Below, in pieces: positions 13,301-22,300 of a stretch of DNA of 37,163 bases; the first letter of the stretch is position 1, and each line of letters begins with the position of its first letter. The stretch is from Choristocarpus tenellus KU-1152 (Eukaryota > Phaeophyceae), in NCBI GenBank assembly GCA_964200185.2, contig CAXNAD020000041.1, forward strand, positions 1-37,163. Reading direction: 5' to 3'. A program made the position numbers and the translations under genes. Below the pieces are notes generated by a model, which was not told the DNA's origin, ran no database searches, and saw nothing but the letters and a program-made list of their open reading frames with translations.

Positions 13301-16300
13301 ATTCTTATCAGCTGCTAAGGAATTTGTCGTCAAAATGACATCTTTCTGAAGAAATATTATTCCATCAAGAAGAACACTAAATAAACAGAAAGTGAGTGAA
13401 ACTATGAAGTTGGCATTATGACATTGACTCTTAGAAAGAAAAATCTTTCCAAGAGAAATATCTGGTGGGCACAGCAGGAAAGAGGGAAGACCTGGAACTT
13501 GGAAAAACAAGAATTAATGTCAATCATACTCACAAAACTTTTCATCTTTCCCTTGCAAAATTCAGGGGGGAAATGGAATGAAGGGCATAACCTGAATAGA
13601 TACTGCAGCCATTAGGAATGGATCGAAAAAAATCAACTGAAAAACTTTCCATGTATTCAAGTATCGTCAGAATGTACACAAAATACATAGGGCAATAATG
13701 CCCCTCACCTGGTGAAAACCTACTGTTGGTGAATTTTTTTGAGGTGGTCTTTTTGTTCACTCCTTCATTTGCTTCACATTCTGCTACTCAGTGATAAGCT
13801 TAACCTGTGTCACATCAGACTCCTGGTCATTTTCATCCCACCCTTTCTCTCCTTGCTATCATCCTCCAAATGCAATAGAACAGATTATGTGGCGGATAGG
13901 TCAAGTTCATACTCATATGATCTAGGTACTCACCCCCACCATCCTCAGTTAAGAGTATCCAGTCACACTCATGAACAGCTCATGGAGTCATGGAAATGCT
14001 CGGGGAGCATGTTTGTGTGGTCCACACACTCCAAATTACAAAAAACATAGAGATTTTGATTTGGGTCGATTGCAGTTTTACCAAATGCATTATTATATTC
14101 CTACAGCCCATCGCACAAACCAGTGAACTTTTAATTACATACAGTGGATTTATTATCTGAAAATGTAATGTTTCCAACTTCCAAAAATGTGAAATATGCA
14201 GAGGTGTATCAAAGGAGTTGTTAAGATATGTTCATTCCTATCATAATGTCATTTTACTTGAAGCCTGCACCCTCCAAGTAGATTCACCATCAATGAACTA
14301 GGAACTAATGTCATCAGTTGACTCTTCTGCTATTATTAGCAGTCATGCAAGCATAGGGCAGATGCTGCAGGTGCTCCCACTGCCCTTGCCAACCTCGATT
14401 TCAAAGGTCATTTCATGCAGAGCTCCAATTCATAGTTCCCATCATAAATTCAAATATCTGTATTGTACTGATCGGCTCCACCAAGCAAGCATGCAATCAC
14501 CGAGCAACAGCTATGCATGATGGGACCTGACTGTCTTGAAGCTTTCATGGGTTCAGCTTCGTAAAAATACTCAGTATCACAATGAGCCAATGTATCTTAG
14601 AGGGTAGAGCCGTGTCCATTTGAGGACCAACATTCAATTTTGCGATTTTGATGTAATTTTGGCTGTTGTGTTTGTTAGGAAGTGTCAATATCTTTGTTTC
14701 GGACACATTTTTTCATAACATTTCCATCTTACCTACTCTGAAACATTTTGGAGTAGGGAAATGTCATATAAAAATCCCGAGGGATGCCAAGCCCCAAATG
14801 GACAAGCAGGGCAAAACTCGTACACTCTAAGATAACTTCACTCAATCCAGGAGCTAACTGGGTGGAGCACGTTTCTGATAACAAGTTTGTTGCCCTCCTT
14901 CAGTATTCTTTTTGCTCTGAAACTCTCTCTGCATAAAAGGTAGGACACCATTATTACCCTCATGAGCTGCACTTCCACACCTACTCCAGAAATGAAATTC
15001 CATGGAAAACATAAGCAGGAGGCATTTCTGAAATCAAGTTTGACTGAGAACTATTTTCAAAAGGGACCTAATGAATGTTTTGGCAGATGTCATTAGTTTA
15101 TTGCCACTGTATGGCAAGGTGAGGTGTTTTCCACCCAAAAAATTAGCACAACATAACTCTTGAAGAAAAGCAAAATTTTCACACAGATCTCATCTACTTC
15201 TTTCTTCTGATGAAAAATATGATTACCAACCTCAAACATCTAAGGAAGATCAAAAATTTTAATCTCCATGTCCTTACAATAGATTTTAGAGATGAAATAT
15301 CCACATTTTTGAACTATGAGGTCAAGATATTTATTTGGGAAGTAACTGAGGTCTGTATAGTCCTTTTTTTGTACTTACCATGATCCAACCAGTGTACATT
15401 CAAGATATACCTTTCAGTGTAAGATTACAATGTATAGTATATATTCTTTGAAGAACTTGATTGTATACACATTATGGAGCAATAAGCATTTCGTGTGAAT
15501 GGATCCTTTAACAACTTGAATTTATCCAGAACTATGTAATGTCAGATACAGATCGACTTGGGGTGTGTATGAAAGCCGATGGTGTCAGCAACATTTACGA
15601 ATTTCAATTCCTTTGCATTCTAGTACACCACTCATGCAAGTACTGTGCAGTTCTGAGTACAAAAGTGTAGACCATCTGTCCTTCCATCTCTCTACCCGTC
15701 TGTGTATTACCAGTACCATCTCTAATCCTCACACTACACCAGTGCTAAGTACTTCTGCTCATTTTTTTTGCTAAGTTCATAGTTTTAGGATAAGTTGCCC
15801 GTTATTCTTGTTATTGCAAACCAGACACCCATGGGTTGGGCCAGCCTTAACCAGCTCTAATGAATTGCTGCTATCAGCTCTTCTTGGTACCTACCACCTA
15901 TCTATCTGCTCATCATGGTATGTCTCGCAAGTTCATAATTTGGGCAATGTCTCTCTCACACTTCTCTAAATGCCGACCATGTAAAATTTTTGTCGATACG
16001 TGTACTCACCTCTATACTTGTACCTGATTGATTGATTGTCTCGTATATCTTCTCACAATTGTCTTACTCAACGCATCTTCTAATAATACTGGTCTACCAT
16101 ACATTGATAGAATAAGGGGCATGCATGTGTATATATATATATATTGATAGGAACTATCATCCACACTAGAAGTATTCAAACCTACAGCAAGTAGTATATA
16201 GTTCCTAGCAACCAACCTTCCAATAGCTCTCTCCCCCCCATCACCAAGATCACCTCAATCATGCCACATATACTTGATCCTCACACCTCTTGTGGGCACC

Positions 16301-19300
16301 CCATGAGTGGCTGAGGTCCCTCGCAGAGGGGTCCTTTAAAGACATGGCAAATAAAAGTATATTTATTTCTATCCAAAGTGTTGATAATAACTTACCATAG
16401 TGTTGATGATAACTTACCATAGTGTTGATGATAGCTTACCATAGTGTTGATGATAACTTACCATAGTGTTGATGATAGCTTACCATAGTGTTGATGATAA
16501 CTTACCAGCACAAGTCTACTTTCCGCACCTTTTTTTGAAAAAGGGTGGTCCCGGCAGGCTTCTCTTCAGAAAGGTGTATCAAATATCAGGGGCACTTCAT
16601 GTGGTGACTGTGTTAGAGCTTGGAAGAGGAGGCATGCTCCGTGTGCTTGTATACAACAATATCACAAGTATTGAGTGTGAGGTGTCCATCTCCTCCACTG
16701 AGCGTATCTGTTTGGGCTACGGGAATGATAGCTGGAAGTCATGGAACTCAGACATGATTCGACGATTGAGTCTGCGAAAACCAGTTTTAAGCAGCTATTT
16801 TGAAGGAAGAAAGAAAGCAGACACAGGAAAAGGACCTCTGAGGCATTCGGATAGGGCACTACTCTTCGACAGAACAATACTATTTACCACTTTGCGTGTC
16901 CCTAAAGGGCAATTAGCCTCAAAGGTTATGTTTGTTCGTGCATTGCTTGTAGATGCAGGAGAAGCCCTAGCCATTGAACTATACCAAGTGGAAGTATCTA
17001 GTCAATGCCGCATCCTCCTCTCTGCTGCACAATTGGTCAAGATCATTGGAAATTCAAATGTAACTCTGATACCACCAACTGATTGCTTGGAACCAAGTAC
17101 AGCAAATAGCATGGTCACCACAACACAGTGTGCAAAATCTGAAGATTCCCCCAAGTTAGGAAATACAACCATGGCACTCATACTGGCAGGAAAAAAGCAA
17201 AGGGAGCACATTCTGCAGTGTATAAAGAGCAATCTACATTACTCTTCAGAGGAAGAATGTGTATCTCTCACAGTTGGAGATTTTTCAGTCCGTGCCATAA
17301 TGGCTGTCCCTGTCAACTTGGATGAAAGGCGGCCTCAGAGAAGTGTATGTTCAACTTTCTCAGGAAACACTGACCCCTCCAATTCTCAAGCAAGAGAACC
17401 CATTGGCTTTAGGGAACAAGTTGTGAGCAAGAAGCGCCAGCCTGATATTACCAGGTACTCATATATGTATGGGGAGGATGAGTCAGGTATTGAGCACTAC
17501 CCCCGACCTCAAGACGCTGAGAAAGAAAGAGCAGCACAGCTTAGAAGGTTAGTCTATTTTCTTCTAGGCACTCCATGTGGAATTATATACATAAATACTC
17601 TGGAGAATATATATATATATATATATATGCTGTAAAGAGCTTCCTTCCCCTTTCCTTTCTACTCAAGTGATCACCACACTGACTATGATGTTCCTCGATT
17701 TTTTGTGAACTTAGGGAAGCTGCCAAGACAAAAAAAAAGCTGAAACATGAGAATAAAAAACTAAAAGGTAGTGGGGAAAAGAAGAAGAAAAATAACCTCT
17801 CGAGGCACAAGGAACGCAACATCACTGCAAAAAAAGATAACCCCAGCAAAATTGAGAATCAACTCAGTGTACAGGGAGATCTTGACCTGCTGGAAAGTCC
17901 CAATGCGGCGGTAAGCAGAAAGTGTTACAGCACCAAAATCCCCACATGACAGACACCATTGCTCATGCCTGGCTGAAGAAACAGACATTTTTTTTAATAT
18001 TCCTTCCTCAGAACTTTGTTTCTTATGGTAATCTTGCTTTCTTTGTCCACTTACATGTGTGATTGTGTCAATCCATCCCACTGATATGTATGATTTGCAT
18101 GAAACTGTGAGAATTTATATATATATATATATATTTGTGACAAGAAATCTTGTGTTCCTTATGTGTTACTCCCTTAACTCCTCTCCAGGATAACACGGAG
18201 GAAAAGGACCCCATTGCCTCCAAAAATATTGTTGAGTCCAGTCCGCTTGACACAGAAGCTGAAACATGTACTTTTAAGGAGGCTATCAAAGTCAGGGTTG
18301 GTGGGTGGGAACAGCACCAGCCCGCATGTGATGTTATTGTCACAGTTTTTGAGTCTTGGCTGTCTCAGGGAATCACACCTGCTTCTACTGATGGCATAGA
18401 GGGGGACAAACTCTTCCGTGTTGTTGTATACAACCCCAAACTGGCATCATGTGCAGAAACCTTCATTGAGGGCAAAAATGACTTGTGTGAGGTGAGCAAG
18501 TGATTTCATATAGATATTCCGGAATGCATCATATCATACTCTTCAATACTGACTCTTGATTGAATGGTTTAACTTCTTCTTCAACCAGGTGGCTGGGCCA
18601 CTCAAGCAAGAGTTGGTGACTGGCAACACTACTTTGGATCCACTTTTCCACTTTATTTTCCATGAACGCATGAAAATCATGGAGGGTACTTGGGACGAGG
18701 AACTTGACTGCTATGTTGCCCAAGATACAAAGTTTACAGTTGTGCTCAAACGCAGTCGGTTGTATCGGTCAATTAAGCAAACTCCAATTCACCTAGGAGG
18801 GGATAAGGATGCAGAGGCAAACAAAGCTCATATCATCAAGGACAAAGAGCAGAGGGGAAGAAAGGCATGTAATGAGTTATACATGCATACAGCAGATTTG
18901 GATTAAGCCATATATCAAGGGGTACAGAATTGCTAACACAGTGCATGTTAGAAATACTTCACTATCAGCAGGTAGTTGCATCGTCTGGGAAAACCATAAC
19001 ACAGACTAGACTGTTGCAGGAGTTAGAAAATTGTGTTTACCCACGTAGTACTGTACTCAATCAATACTGGCATTGGCGCACAGTGGAACTTGTTAATGTG
19101 TTACCCATCCTTGCAAGTCCTTAGCAGAAGCAAGGGACCACATTCCTCCTGCGAAAACTTAGCAAACGAATGTAGAATGCTATGCAGAGCTCTTATCCAC
19201 ACCAATTACGATTGGCATACATCAGGTGTTCCGTCGAGCTCTGAGAATCAATGGAGCACTATTCCAGGTCACTGCATATGATCTGGTTGGCAATAGGGAC

Positions 19301-22300
19301 ACAGATGGAGCAGTCCCAACAATGAAGTTCATTGCATATGAATCGAAGAAGCAGACACAGGTGTTTGTTGCCAACAGAATATGCTCACAATTTTTTTTCC
19401 CATTAGGTTTGTACCAGTTCATTTTTGGAACCATATTGTGGTTGGCACGACATGATGGTGAGAAAGTACACTCATGATTTGACTAAGTCCACTTTGTGAC
19501 CCATATAAATGAGTGTTGTACTGAAGAATGCACCCCAACAAGAGTTTATTTTGCAGCATTTGTCAAACTCTAGGTAGATGTGTGTTCTTTCTCATCACAC
19601 TTTGTCTCACTTCCATTGAGCAGCTTGTCACCTTGGTGAAGCCTGAAGCTGTGCTGGAAATTTGTGGTGGTGTACACTCACCATGGCTTGTCCAGGAAAA
19701 GCGCACAGAGCTAGCAGGAATCGTAGCAGAATCTCTTCGGATCAAGGTGCATATATGTGACCTTTATGGAGCTGAGAACAGATTCGATTATTGTGATGAT
19801 TGGAGTGATTACATGATGCAGAAGTACCCCTGCTATCTAGAAGACTTTAGGTTTATGTCCACTACATCAATAGTGGCTATGCTGTAGTATACTAAAGGAC
19901 ATAACTGTCTTAGGAGGATTCAATGGTAGACCCTGCAAAAGCACGTGGCTAAAATTTTGGGTCTCTCACAAATTTTATTAATACCTCTGTGCAACATGGG
20001 AATGGCGTGAGAACTTCATGTGTGATGAGAAATAATGCTCTTGAGTAAATGTATTATTCGAAATTGGAAATAATTCAATTGCAACTTACATGTTGCACTG
20101 TATCAAATGGCAACTGTGATACTCTATCAGTTTTCCCATGGGGGAGAACCAACTCTGGTGGTTTCCTGGTCTGGTGAAAAGCTAGGATATGCGGATGAAA
20201 CATATAGAGGAGAGCAGATTCGTCCTCCAGAGGAAAGGACACTGTCCCGTTCAAGAAGTGAAGACTTTGAAAGACTAGCAGCTTTCAGCACACGCATTAC
20301 AGATCTTGAGGTGAGTGATGAATCTTTCCATACAATTAAATGGGTACAGGTGCCTACAAAAATATTGAGTTGGTTGGCATCTCAGCTGTCTATGATATCC
20401 ATTGTGCTTGTCTACCTCAGGTGGTTGTGACAGTGATAGTTGAGGCTAGAGAAAAGGCCAATATGGAGGAGGCAATCGCCAAGGGTGATGATGATATCAA
20501 TTTCCCAACACTCATATTCAACATCTACTGTCCTAAGCTAGCAGCAAGCACCGATGTTGACTTGCCATACCCTATGCAGAGGAACATGACAGGTGATGCT
20601 ATTATCTACCACTATGGGTGTTCTGCAGGTATTCTGAACAATTGACAAGATGAGAGCAATTTAAGACATTCACAACCTCTCCATAGGGAGCAGTTGTTCA
20701 TGTGAACATTTTTTCTTTCAATGTCTTTTTTCACTCTGGAAATTCAGTTCTTTTGTGACGACAGTACTACTTCTAGTGTATACTACTGGTCCTTAGAGTC
20801 ACCACCATATTATCCCAGGCCAGAGCATATTGCAGTACTCTGACGGAGAGGCACGGTCTTCAGCGCTCCATCGTGTTGTTCGCTACCTCTGCCTCAGTGA
20901 CGATACAGAGATAGATCCAATGCTTGAAGGGCGTAGAAGGCTGAAGGCAAATGTAAGCTACAAGAAATAGATACATCATTGCCCTTAAGTACCTGCTCCT
21001 GACCACCTCGATGCTTAAAAAGATGCTTGATGGGGAACCAAATTATTTAGTTTTCATGCCGACCAACCCAACAGCCCTGCCTTCTTTCACATGTCAAACC
21101 TGTTTGGGAGTTACTTTGTCCCCCTCATCAAATAAGAACAATGAGAAGATGCCCCTTCATTGATGTCCTTCATTGTTGTACTGTCTTGTTCTCCAGAGTG
21201 TTATGGTTAGGAACAAAAGGACTCCTGTGGTGATTGCAGATTTGAAATATGAAGCAATACAGAAAGGATCAAAATTATGTCATACTCACATGTTCATACT
21301 TTTTTTACCAATTGTGCAAAAATGAGCAAGACCATACCTTTTCAATCCCAAGAACCATGTAACTCATTTTGGTCAATACATCATGACACCTGTTGAGGGA
21401 GGTCATGAGCAATTACAATAGCTTAGAAATTTAACCTTCTGCCTCGAACTGTCTCAATGTACAGCAGCAAGCAACTTATGATACAAATTCAAGGTGGGGC
21501 TGCTACAGGTGTGTATACTGAAACTATGCATGACGCACAAACAGAAGTAAGGTATGACAGCACCTAATACTATACTTTCTGAGTAGTTACCAATTATAAT
21601 TCAATTTTTTATGTCAAGAAGAGTAAGAAGTCACCAGTGTTGTTTGGCTACGTAGACCAGTTGCATCTTGTGTTGATATTATGGTCTAAGAGCCCTGCAA
21701 AATGTCTTAATCAAACAAAATATTCATGAAGGGCTAGTAGGTCAATAATCCGAAGTGTTCCTCAAGGGAAAGCCAAGTTGTTGGGAACTCAGGTTGTGTT
21801 TTAAGCTGCAAACAGTAAACAAACAGCACCACCGCCCTTTACTTAATAACCCTCAAAATCGATACAACCAAACAGAAGGTTACGAGAAGTTTATCTGGGT
21901 GGGGTATGTGCATGCGTCATACTTGGGTTGTGTCAGGTGCACTACAAGGAGCAGAAAACATGGTTGGCTGCCTACAACAACCTGGACACATCAGATGAGC
22001 CCTCTCTACAAAAAACCATAGGACAGCCCTTGGTTTTCATACCTAGCGATCTTGAAGGGGACCTGGTCCTTTGCAAGGTGAAGATGATTCTTTTTCAGGA
22101 GATGTTCAATGCAGCATATGGTATGCATTTCATTTACTGGAAAAGTGGAATACAGTACTCTTGGTCAAAGGCCTGGTCCCATTCCACTGGGTTTGTGAAA
22201 CATCCAGTTTGGACCCTGAACCGTTTAATTCCTGGAACAGTGTGAGTGTGTAATACACCAATCCAGTTGGTACAGCCAGTATGGACTCACAAGTCCAGTC

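Noticed and set aside
20350-20420. Possible earlier start of exon 19 (open frame with KNIELVGISAVYDIHCA)
   Set aside because: The acceptor at 20349 gives phase 1, while exon 18 ends in phase 0. The stretch forms a normal 110-base intron with a good acceptor at 20420.
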